Below are positions 11,525 to 19,903 of a stretch of DNA of 36,897 nucleotides, piece after piece. Source of the stretch: Ectocarpus siliculosus (Eukaryota; Sar; Phaeophyceae; Ectocarpales; Ectocarpaceae); NCBI GenBank assembly GCA_000310025.1, contig FN648789.1, positions 2,830 to 39,726 of the forward strand, in the 5' to 3' direction. Each line of letters begins with the position of its first letter. Position 1 is the stretch's first letter. Made by a program: the position numbers and the translations under genes. The notes below the pieces were generated by a model that saw only the letters and a program-made list of their open reading frames with translations, had not been told where the DNA came from and ran no database searches.

Positions 11525-12232
11525 TTTCTACAGGGGATTCGCGGTTAAGGCGTTTCCATGTTCTGATTTGGTGTTCGTAGAGTGATACGACCTATGATGA
11601 TTTTCGAAAGGGGATTCGCGGTTCAGGCGTCTCCATTCCTGAGCGTGGGTGTTTTGTTAAGCACTTGTTATTCGTCTTTTTCGATGGTAAAATCCAGGCG
11701 TGTTATCGCGGGTGCTTCGTACGACGATGGGTATTCGGCCCCAAAAACAAGCCACTCTATGATGGGGATTCGCGGTACAGGCGCTTCCATTTCATGCTGT
11801 CCACGGGCGACGAAAAATTTGTCTGGGGCAGAATAAAAGGGATACGCGGGACCAGGCGTATCAAAGGAGGGGATACAGCACAGGCGCTCCCCACAACGCT
11901 CCCCACAACCGATGAAAACTCACGCACAGAGGTAAAACAGTATCTAGCGTGGAGGTTAAACAGAAGGGGTACACCGGACCAGGTGTATCAGATGAGGGGA
12001 TGCAGCACAGGCGCTCCCGGCAGCCGATGAAAACTTGCGCGCGCGAGGTAAACAGTATCTAGCGTGTCGGCTGAAGAGAAGGGGTACAAAGGGCCCGGTG
12101 TATCAAAGGAGGGGATGCAGCACAGGCTCTCCCCGCGGCCGATGAAAACTCACGCCCAAGGGTAAAACAGTATCCAGCGTGTCGGCTGAAGAAAAGGAGT
12201 ACACAGGACCCGGTGTATTGAAAGTTGCAGAC
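11525..12232 (+). repeat. Degenerate tandem repeats with GGGATTCGCGG core, then 115-bp units
   Basis: A core resembling GGGGATTCGCGGTNCAGGCGTNTCC recurs near 11533, 11611 and 11763. It continues in diverged form as the start of larger tandem units at 11839-11966, 11967-12081 and 12082-12196 (128, 115 and 115 bp) plus a partial unit from 12197. The larger units share GGATGCAGCACAGGCGCTCCC, GATGAAAACT, and AAACAGTATCTAGCGTGTCGG. It lies inside the outer LTR element downstream of gag, where pol would be expected. Confidence 0.8.
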
Positions 12233-12267
12233 ACCGGCGCAGGTGAAATTGTGCTGGCGTCAACATG

Positions 12268-12561
12268 AGGTGGAAATGGGGAGGGGAGGACACTGTTGTA
12301 GGTGACATTTCCGTTGTTGCTGCAGGTCAGTATGGACCCATGTACCAGACGTATCCACCTTATTGAGAGATTCGTAGTAGCAAGGCGTCTCCACAATCTG
12401 TATCAGTGTTTGTCTTGTACAAGGGGAGAAGCCCCATAATGAGGACACTGATACAGAATGTGCAGACGCCTTGCTACTGCGAATCCCTCAATATGTTGGA
12501 TACATCTGGTACGTGGGTCCACACCTACTTGCAGCAACAACGGAAATGTCACCTACAACAG
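12268..12561. repeat. Large inverted repeat (116-nt arms, 37-nt spacer)
   Basis: The left arm 12293-12408 is the approximate reverse complement of 12446-12561; examples are CTGTTGTAGGTGACATTTCC against GGAAATGTCACCTACAACAG and CAAGGCGTCT against AGACGCC. The spacer 12409-12445 contains GGGGAGAAGCCCC. The left arm is preceded by a purine-rich run (GAGGTGGAAATGGGGAGGGGAGG, 12267-12289). That run, the left arm and the spacer are duplicated at 15568-15755, so the left half existed as a unit before the inversion. Confidence 0.85.
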
Positions 12562-12611
12562 GGTCCTCAGAAGCACCTCGTGGGAGTGGCCGTGCGCGCA
12601 GTGGAAGAGGC

Positions 12612-12817
12612 TGTTCGTGTGTGCATGAGCGGGTGAGAATATTCCAACGGGACTGTAGGAATTGATAGTCCTTGGGTTGGTTTCATGGTTGATCCACGGG
12701 GCTCGACCCTGCGGGAGTGCTTGCTGTGTCGTGGCACTCTCTCTCTCTCGCCGCGTCCTGATCGTGTCTGCTGTCCTAAGTACAAGTGATACCATTATCT
12801 TCAACACACTTGCAAGG
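12612..12817 (+). repeat. 5' terminal repeat of inner gag element (LTR-B)
   Basis: The region from about 12656 to 12817 is clearly repeated at about 15310-15480. Shared landmarks are GGAATTGATRGTCC, CCACGGGGCTCG, GTGCTTGCTGTGTCGTGGCA, a CT microsatellite, and TGATCGTGTCTGCTGTCCTAA followed by TTCAACACACTT. Homology ends at CAAGG, exactly before CTCTAGAG. The proposed left edge at a TGTT (12612) is weaker, because similarity fades between 12612 and 12655. On the minus strand the repeat contains TGGTATCACTTG, reminiscent of a Met-tRNA primer site, so orientation is not certain. Confidence 0.7.
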
Positions 12818-12840
12818 CTCTAGAGTGTATCCCTCGAGGG
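12818..12840 (+). promoter_or_regulatory. Leader palindromes after LTR-B
   Basis: CTCTAGAG (12818-12825) is followed after five bases by CCCTCGAGGG (12831-12840), and gag ATG lies 14 bases further on (12855). This mirrors the outer element (CTCTAGAG, three bases, CCTTCGAAGG). The two palindromes differ at two positions, T/C and A/G, that pair with each other, so self-complementarity is preserved. Confidence 0.55.
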
Positions 12841-12854
12841 AACCCGTGCTGGAG

Positions 12855-14271
12855 ATGAGTGACGCCGATGTTGCAGCAAAGGCTGCGGACGTCACCACTA
12901 GTACGCAGGGCAGGGTTGACAAGCTGGATAGCAAAGTTTCAGGCCTGATGGACGAGGTACAGCAGCTGGCAGGGCTGCTCCGAGCCGCCCTTGGAACGTT
13001 AGAGAAGGAGGGGGAGTGTGGCGGCGCTGGGGTGGGCGCTGTTGTCACGGGCACTACGTCCACCCGCGGTACCCAGGAGGGGGCACCGCAAAACGAGGGA
13101 AACACGCCGTCCTCAGACCCGGTGGTTGGGCCGGGTGGCGGGCGTGACAGGGGATCGCTCCCCTAAGGCGAGACAACCGAGACATATCACGGTGGTATTG
13201 GCGTTTTTGGCGGACTCGTCGGAGAAGGAGACGATTTTCACCAGAACCTTTGTAACAAAATACGTGTATCAGTGCACGCACCGCGCCTCGAAGGCGGCCA
13301 GGGATACTACTCGTGGAGGAGGGTCGTTATCCAGGCTGCTAAAACGGTAGACATGGACGATCAGTTCGTAGGGGCCACGGAACGCCAGCCGGACGTCGGG
13401 GACATGAATATACCCAAAGCTACGTTGCTGGCAGAGGGGTACTCCGAGGCACAGATCCACTGCAGCCTCCAAGCTTTCCACTTTCTGTCTTCGGCCCTGA
13501 TGAGGGAGCCAGACAAGGCCGTCTTCGGGAGATGTGTGACGCCAAAGCAGGTGCACAACCCGGAATCGCAGGTCGCCACGCAGGAGTTGCAAGTTTCAGA
13601 ACTTCGCAATGCCGGCCGACAAAAACCCGAGTGAATCGCTTATCGCCATGGAGCAACTCGCAAGTCGTCTAAACGAGAGGGGGGTCGAAGTTGAGGCCCC
13701 GTACGTGCTGTCGCTCTTTCTTTCGGCCCTACCGGCCGAGTACGACCATGCCAGACTGACCCTGCAGTCCGCCCCGACTCTGGACCGGGGAGAGGTCATC
13801 AGAGTGGTGGGCCCCCAGCACTCCAGCATCAGGCAGGGGAAGAGCCACCGGAACGGAAACCGCAACAGTCACAGGGCGTCTGAGCAGGGAATACTCGTGA
13901 GCACCGACAAAGGCGGTGGCCGAAAAGCTGGTCGCAATCGCGGCCGCGGGGGCCGCGGCGGCGGCGGAAACGGCGGCAATGGCGGCAACGGCAACGGCAA
14001 CGGCAACCGCGGTGGAGACGGTCGCAGTGGCGGCGGCCGCCGCAGGGGGCGGTGCTACCGGTGCAACAGGCGAGGGCACCAGTCGTTCTCGTGCACTACC
14101 CCCATCGCCGACTTCTTGACCCAGTGCGAGAACGGCGACGGGTATGGACACGATAAGAGCAAGTGCCCGTCGGCGAAGGGTGAGGAGGAGGCGAAGGGCG
14201 AGACGGCAGTCATGGCGGTTGCGGTGGCGAGCGATGACGAGGAGCTGGATGTGGCACGTGAGGCGTTGTAG
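12855..14271 (+). pseudogene. Copia-type gag with zinc knuckle, frameshifted
   Basis: The start MSDADVAAKAADV leads into a Leu-heptad coiled coil (RVDKLDSKVSGLMDEVQQL). The coding frame then shifts at least three times (about 13160-13180, 13265-13290 and 13605). The central gag segment reads YYSWRRVVIQAAKTVDMDDQ and LMREPDKAVFGRC. The C-terminal frame (13609-14271) contains NPSESLIAMEQLASRLNERG and LSALPAEYDHARLTL, the usual gag pattern before the nucleocapsid. It continues with a Gly/Asn/Arg-rich basic linker and a CCHC knuckle (CYRCNRRGHQSFSC, CX2CX4HX4C). A second knuckle reads CENGDGYGHDKSKC, in which the second Cys is Gly. Gag normally forms virus-like particles and binds element RNA. 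No protease, integrase or RT follows, so this is a gag-only derivative or a truncated copy. Confidence 0.8.
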
Positions 14272-14379
14272 GAACAGGCGGGGGAAAGACGCCAACGTCG
14301 CGCGGGTCACCGCGCACGCTCGATCGACACCATCGCACGTGGGAGGGTGGTGACACAGAACACGGCGAAATGGCCGTGT

Positions 14380-14765
14380 GCCCACAGCCGCGACGGGAGG
14401 GGCGCGGGAGGGCAACAACAAAATAGCACGGCGGGAGGGCCGTATGCTCGCAGCCGCGACGGGAGGGGCGCGGGAGGGCAACAATCAATGCAGCCCCATG
14501 GCGCGTCGGGAGGGCGTGGGGGGGAGGTAAACATTAGCCCCGTGGCGCGTCGGACGGGGCGCGAGGGAGAAAACTAAAACCAAAGGCCCCATGGCGCGTC
14601 GGACGGGGCGCGAAGGGGGGGGGGGGAATCTAAGGCCCCTAGGCGCGTCGGACGTGGCGTGATGGGGGGAGAAAATCTAAGCAGCCCCGTGGCTCGCCGG
14701 AAGGGGCGTGAGGGGGAACCCCGCGGCACGTCGGAAGGGGCGTGTGGGGGGGGGGACTTGCATCA
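14380..14765 (+). repeat. Two GC-rich tandem arrays replacing pol
   Basis: First, two units of 68 bp carry CAGCCGCGACGGGAGGGGCG (14384 and 14452). Then about six diverged units of roughly 36-50 bp share a GCCCC(A/G)TGGCGCGTCGGA(C/A)GGGGCG core (near 14491, 14536, 14584, 14634, 14681 and 14717), several separated by long G runs. They follow the gag stop, in the place where protease and integrase would lie. Confidence 0.8.
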
Positions 14766-15267
14766 TCGTGATAAAACGGGAACTCCTTTTCTGGCGAGGC
14801 TACTGGCCGGGACGAGCGCTGGGAGGGGAGCAAACACGCATCACAGTGCTGGATTGGCACTTCTTTCTTGACGGTATTTGGTGTTTGATGGTATTCGTAG
14901 CGAAGTTGGTGATCCTCGTTAGTTGTCATGAGTGCACTTTGGTTGAAGAGCAAGGGAGGGGGTTCCGTGTTTCTCGGAGGCGTTCGCATCCACGTGTTCA
15001 ATATTTCCTGGTAGTCATTCGGTTGAAACTTCTTGATTGCGGCCACGTGGCGTTGTTCTCTAGGTTGCGAAATGTGCAGGAAGATGGGATACTGTTGGAA
15101 TCGCTGAAGGAATATATGAGGAAAAATTGGGACACCAGTGTTGTACGTCGACGAGGACAGATAATTGTCGAAAAATGCATGCCGGTTATGTGTCGCTCAG
15201 GAAATGTTGGATGATTGCATTATGCTCCGGTGCGCTGTGTTACGTCAGCGAGGTGGGGCGATTTCGA

Positions 15268-15480
15268 TGTTGGTCTGATGTTTGTTTGAAGAACAGGCCA
15301 TAGTGAAGATAGGAATTGATGGTCCCCTGGGTTGCTTTCATGGTTGACCCACGGGGCTCGGTCCTGCGGAAGTGCTTGCTGTGTCGTGGCATTCTCTCTC
15401 TCTCTCTCTCCCGCCGTGTCCTGATCGTGTCTGCTGTCCTAAATACAAGTGATATCATCATCTTCAACACACTTACAAGG
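15268..15480 (+). repeat. 3' terminal repeat of inner gag element (LTR-B)
   Basis: This is the second copy of the 12612-12817 repeat; the strongly similar part is about 15310-15480, ending ACTTACAAGG. It has a longer CT microsatellite (about 15391-15410). A short purine run (GAGGTGGGGCG, 15250-15260) lies just upstream of the proposed TGTT start. No target-site duplication is evident. Confidence 0.68.
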
Positions 15481-15504
15481 GTATACTAACAGAGGCAGAG
15501 GCAG

Positions 15505-15755
15505 CAACTCCGTTGTTGCTGCAGGTAGGTGTGGACCCATGTACCAGATGTACGAAGTATCACCTGGTGTGCGTGAGGTGGAAATGGGGAGGGGAGGACA
15601 CTGTTGTACTTGTAGGTGACATTTTCGTTGTTGCTGCAGGTCGGTGTAAACCCATTTACCAGACGAATCCACCTTTTTGAGGGATTCGTAGTAGCAAGGC
15701 GTCTCCACAATCTGTATCAGTGTTTGTCTTGTACAAGGGGAGAAGCCCCATGATG
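15505..15755 (+). repeat. Second copy of the inverted-repeat arm, plus a partial third
   Basis: Bases 15568-15755 repeat 12267-12440: purine run, TGTTGTA, GTTGTTGCTGCAGGTC, GTAGTAGCAAGGCGTCTCC and TGTACAAGGGGAGAAGCCCC, with small insertions. A shorter copy (GTTGTTGCTGCAGGTAGGTG, then GGACCCATGTACCAGATGTA) lies at about 15511-15551. The inner gag element is therefore flanked on both sides by this family. Confidence 0.8.
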
Positions 15756-16513
15756 AGAATCACTGTGTTTGTCTTGGAGGAGGAAAGGAAGCCTCAGCAA
15801 CGATAAGTTCTCGATGCAGCATATAGTCAGGCGTGTTTTCCGCGAGCGTTGAATGAAAGAGGTATTGTGTGTGGCGTACCACTCGCGGCAAAGAGTGAGG
15901 GAGGTTATCGCACGACATGATGGTCCGCGGTTTTCTTCGAGTGAGGGAGAACAGCCATATTGACGCGTGCTGTATGGTTGATGAGAATTGGAAGTTTGTT
16001 TTCTCTGAGGGTCGAAGCGCTGTTGTGTGTAAGCAGGCTGAAGTTTGAATTCCTGAGAGCCGGAGGAGGAAGAGTTGTAAGCAAGAAGGCTTATCATGCT
16101 TGATGTGTTTGACAAAACAGCTGTCCCAGGATGATACCATATACCACCGAACCCTGGGGCGCCGCGATGCGCCGGAATAAAGGGGGAGGGAGGAAGTTAG
16201 GTGCTCAGATCATCGATAGTTGTTCGTCGAGCGTGGAGGGCAGTAGAAGTAAAATTGTAACCGACTTTCTTTGGGCTTTGTTGGAGTAAACTGGCGGTAG
16301 TGGCCGCAGACCTTTTGGGCTTAATTGGGTACTAGGAGATGATATTGAAACGTGCCAGAAAGGTTACACGGATCGATGACTCTGTCGGTGTTCTCCTGTC
16401 TGCGTCTTTAATCTTGCTTTTTCGGAGTACAATCCTTGGAGGGAGGGGTTTTGACCCGGTGGCCGGGTTTCCCCTTAAGTATTCATTGACTTGTTGTTTT
16501 TGCGGAAGAACCT
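15756..16513. other. Interior of outer LTR element, no gene seen
   Basis: There is no recognisable pol domain and no repeat. Open stretches on both strands are short and lack motifs. By position this is the 3' untranslated interior of the outer element. Confidence 0.4.
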
Positions 16514-16571
16514 GTTCTTCACGCATCCCACAGCAGTGGTTAGTTACTTTTGCGTGAAGAACCAGGGAGGG
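16514..16571 (+). promoter_or_regulatory. Hairpin and polypurine tract before 3' LTR-A
   Basis: GTTCTTCACGC (16514-16524) pairs perfectly with GCGTGAAGAAC (16552-16562) across a 27-base loop. One base later, AGGGAGGG (16564-16571) directly abuts the TG of the 3' LTR, the expected position of the plus-strand primer. This supports the LTR boundary and the orientation of the outer element. Confidence 0.7.
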
Positions 16572-16829
16572 TGTTCGTGTGAGTGCGTATGTAGTGGGAT
16601 CTGTAGACGAGATGACTGCTTCAAGTGCCCTGCACATAGGTATGCGTTGGGTAGTACAACCAGAGAATGATTGTGCGGAGCCCCCACGCCAGCTGTTGTC
16701 AGCTGTCGTGCGCGTGGGACTCCCTGCTCTTTCCCCCCGACCGGGTGTAAGAGATAACAAGCATCTAAACATCAAGCACTACAGTCTCTACAAAGACAAC
16801 AAGGGCATACCACTCAGGGTTGACGAACA
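16572..16829 (+). repeat. 3' long terminal repeat of outer element (LTR-A)
   Basis: This second 258-bp copy starts TGTTCGTGTGAG, ends GACGAACA, and is preceded by a purine tract. Together with 10187-10444 it bounds a 6643-bp structure. The 14 differences from the 5' copy, mostly transitions, mean many mutations since insertion. Confidence 0.88.
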
Positions 16830-17959
16830 ACTTCTTCCCCTGGTGACCCCAGGTTCCCGCCCAATTCATGAAACTACAAACCGCTGTCACACCAATACAT
16901 AGTAAATTTGGTGAGGAAGATAAAGCCGATGCAGACTACTGTTTACTGAAACCGTCAAATTTGCCAGAGGCGTTTTTGTTCCTCTATTTCGGCGTATCAG
17001 AATGGAGAAGAGTACTGTGGATTGGTCACTTTCTCGGAGAGGTCATGTGCAAGGAGAAGGCCCGCTGGGCAGGCGTGCAACAGCAGAGCTACACAACAGT
17101 AGTAGGTGGATCAGAGAGAGAGATACAAAGGATTGGCGAGGGTAGGAGGCCAAGAAATTGTTTTGTTTCTGGGAGCCTGGGATTCTGGGAGACCGGGAAT
17201 CGGGAGAGGCGCCTGGAGCGGAGCCCCCAGCAAAGAATTATTGAGCCATCAAGTTGGACGCGGCGGCCGCCCCAACTCACCGGTACGTCTAACACGTTTC
17301 TTGAAAGAGCGATGTATCGGGTACGGCGAAGCCATATTCAACCTGGTGGCACACGGTGCCTCTTGGTGTGTCCCTTTCTCTCGGCGGCACTTGTCTTCAC
17401 CTAATTGTACAAGGACCGCGCGAGAGAAAAAAAAAATGCCCTTGGGTTGGTGGTGTCACTAGACACACACACACCGGGGTACTGGTTCGAATTGCAGACC
17501 TAGCACGTACGCACACATTTGATGCCATTTGCCAGTTGCGAGGTCACGAGTGTCCGTCGCAGCTATCGGTCGGTGACCGAAGCGCAGTATATACCCACTA
17601 GGGTTACGTTTTGGCCCCCCGCCCCCCAATGGGGCTGGGGGCCAACATCCAGGACGGACGGTGGTGAGTGTCCGGGCGGAAGGATAAAAGAAGAAGAAGA
17701 AGGGGAGATGATTTGTAGGGTGGGAAGAAGGGACGGTGTTGGGAGAGGCAAAGAAGTGGTGCAGAATTTTCGCACTCGGCGGGCGCGCGGTCCCGTCCAG
17801 GGTGAAAGGGACATGGCACTCCGTAGTCTTGTCTATCGGTGACCGAAAAGCCGACAAATAGACGTATACATTATGTACATATCAATGGAGAAGGCCGGCG
17901 AGGAAGGTATAAAGAGGAAATTGCACCCCACGTTCGAAGTCGGTGTGAAAACCGCCGCA
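16830..17959. other. No supportable gene
   Basis: A 178-codon open stretch on the plus strand (16868-17404) has no recognisable domain and no supporting context, so I do not call it. A pyrimidine/purine-biased stretch near 17685-17770 makes open frames on both strands. An AC repeat lies at about 17461-17474. Confidence 0.4.
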
Positions 17960-19414
17960 AGGAAGGAGTGCGAAGGGAATAAAAAAAACGGAGACGTCGA
18001 CGTTTGCATCGTGGAACGCTCCTTCCTTATAACGCACGAATATTTCGATGTTCACCTTCGGCAGCGGGTTGGCGGAAGTGCATGTCGTGGATGGTGCACT
18101 CCATGCCGCTTCTGTCGCCGTTAAGCAACGCAATGATTTGCATTGCTTGATGGTGTCAATGGTGTTGTTGGCCACTGTGGTGATGGCGAAAGAAGATCGG
18201 TCCGAGCCCTTGTAGATATACCTGGGCAATGGTGGCGACATTGAAGTAGGCAGTGGAGAATGCGTGTGAGGACACTTTGATAGTGGCAAAGTTGAAAAAT
18301 TCGCGATAATTCATGACGCAACAATGAATTGAAGGGCGTAGTTGGCGACTCAGAAAAAATATGCACCAGTTATCCCTCAGTGTTGGTTGATGCGTGTAAA
18401 ATGAATACGACGGCAGCAGAATGAAAGCCAAGAACAAAGGAAGGAGACCGGAAAGCAAAATCGATACGTGTACTTAACGCGAAGGTGTACGGGTATTGCG
18501 TCGTACACAAAAAAGACGAACATACGCTTTTCGATTGATCTATTGTATTTTGTAACACAAAGAATGATAGATACGAAAGATTACACGAAGGAATCTACAC
18601 CACTATACCATACGCTATCCTATGTATGAAGTGTGTTTTGTACGACGTAAAAACTAGAAATGAAAGACTACACGAGGTAATCTACACATACATCTATTCA
18701 TACAACAGCCGCATGTATGTATCGTTGCACGTGTCAATCCTTCTCACCTCCCTTGGACGGACGAGAGATGGTCGCCGAACTTTATTTGAGCTCACCATCC
18801 TCCACGTTGAGCGAGGCGAAGTTGCATCGGCAGTTATACATCCTCGATCCCTTCCTGAACTTCTGCGCCGATGGCTCCGGAGAATCGTACAACTCTTTCA
18901 ATGAAGGTGGGAGCGACGGCAGTCGAGGGAGGATGTACTTCCCATCCTTGCAGCAAATGCCCTTGGACTCTTTGGCGAACAGTTTGGCGCCACAATGTGG
19001 GCACGGATCTCCGGTTTGAGCTGTGATGCCCTCGTGGCGTCGAGCATCCTCCGAGGCTCGCAGGCGGTCTCCAACAACGCCCCGTAATGAGGTGGAGTAG
19101 TCCTCGGCCTGGAAGAATTCATGGAAGGGCGACCCCCTATTGTTATTGATGACGGTTGCTGTACGCTGTCGACGTGCGACGTTGAGCTGTTGTGCTCTGG
19201 TAGCATGGCGACTTCTACGACGGCGGCTGTTTATGGCGTCTGCCGACGCGGGATATTGTGCTCTACGATGGGCGTTGAGGGCATCGGCGGAGGCAGCACG
19301 CTGAGCCCCGCGACGCGTGTGTATGTCGGTGGCATTGACAACTCGGTACCGGCGGTTGCTTGTGTTTGTGGCGTCTCGCTGGCGGTTGCTGCCGCGATTA
19401 CCTGGATCGGTCAT
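17960..19414 (-). pseudogene. Helitron replicase/helicase remnant
   Basis: The 5' block (19414-18782) encodes an Arg/Ala-rich N-terminus, then the Helitron signature CPHCGAKLFAKESKG, CCKDGKYILPRLPSLP and RMYNCRCNFASLN, ending at a stop. A second block (about 18310-18060) matches the stretch preceding the helicase domain: FNVATIAQ, then after a frameshift YIYKGSDRSSFAI (about 18220-18180) and ATEAAW, then after another shift ECTIHDMHFRQP. The Rep endonuclease region with its HUH motif, expected between these blocks, is absent, as are the helicase Walker motifs. So this is an internally deleted, frameshifted relic of a rolling-circle transposon. I could not locate its termini. Assignment rests on the order and spacing of these motifs. 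Confidence 0.75.
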
Positions 19415-19557
19415 GAATTGGGGGGTGTACCGTGCGTCGTAAAGCGCTGTGTGGCTGTCTGTGTGGTAAGGTTGAACGCTAGAAACCTATTGGTGGGCCT
19501 GGACGTATGAATGACGTGGGTGTGATGTTTCGGAATCGTTAGGAAGGCCCCCAAAAA

Positions 19558-19903
19558 CAAAATGAAAGTTTGTTGTCGAAGACCGAACAAACTGTATTTT
19601 TGTGCACGGAAGAATTCGGAACATCTCCCAGATCTACGTGTGTGTGTATTTGGGTTCTTGTTGTGCCGCCCTGGAGGCGCGTTGGTTCGGATGTCTTGGT
19701 TCGGTTTTCTGGGGTCCCAACAAGAGAAAGGTCTCACGGAGTTCTCATTCTGCTGCCTCGCTGCTCCTGCGGCAAGAGTTTGATAGACGCTTGTCCACTG
19801 GACCCAAGGGCCACGTTGTGAGAAAGACACAATATTTACCATGCAGCCTGCTTTGGGTCACGCGGCAGAAGGGCAGCAGCTAGCTACATCAATATTTGGA
19901 CGG
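19558..19903. repeat. 346-bp dispersed repeat, copy 1
   Basis: About 96% identical by eye to 23514-23859, same orientation. Landmarks are AAAATGAAAGTTTGTTGTCG, GAATTCGGAACATCTCCCAG, TTCGGATGTCTTGGTTCGG and CGCGGCAGAAGGGCAGCAGC. The left edge contains a hairpin, AGTTTGTT pairing with AACAAACT (19567-19574 with 19586-19593), conserved in both copies. This copy lies about 150 bp upstream of the Helitron start and lacks the flanking terminal repeats seen around copy 2. Confidence 0.85.

Noticed and set aside
13729-14484. 251-codon minus-strand open frame
   Set aside because: It is antisense to gag and the Gly-rich linker; Ala/Pro/Arg composition mirrors the GC-rich sense strand.
10182-16834. Target-site duplication of the outer LTR element
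   Set aside because: The flanking five bases (ATTGC and ACTTC) match at only three positions, which is not convincing.
16868-17404. 178-codon plus-strand open frame
   Set aside because: No motif, biased composition, mixed character along its length and no splice support; it lies just outside the LTR.
17470-17500. GGTTCGAAT resembling a tRNA T-loop
   Set aside because: No acceptor stem, D-arm or anticodon arm of the right spacing can be folded around it.
19121-19510. 129-codon plus-strand open frame
   Set aside because: It is antisense to the Helitron block, which has recognisable motifs.
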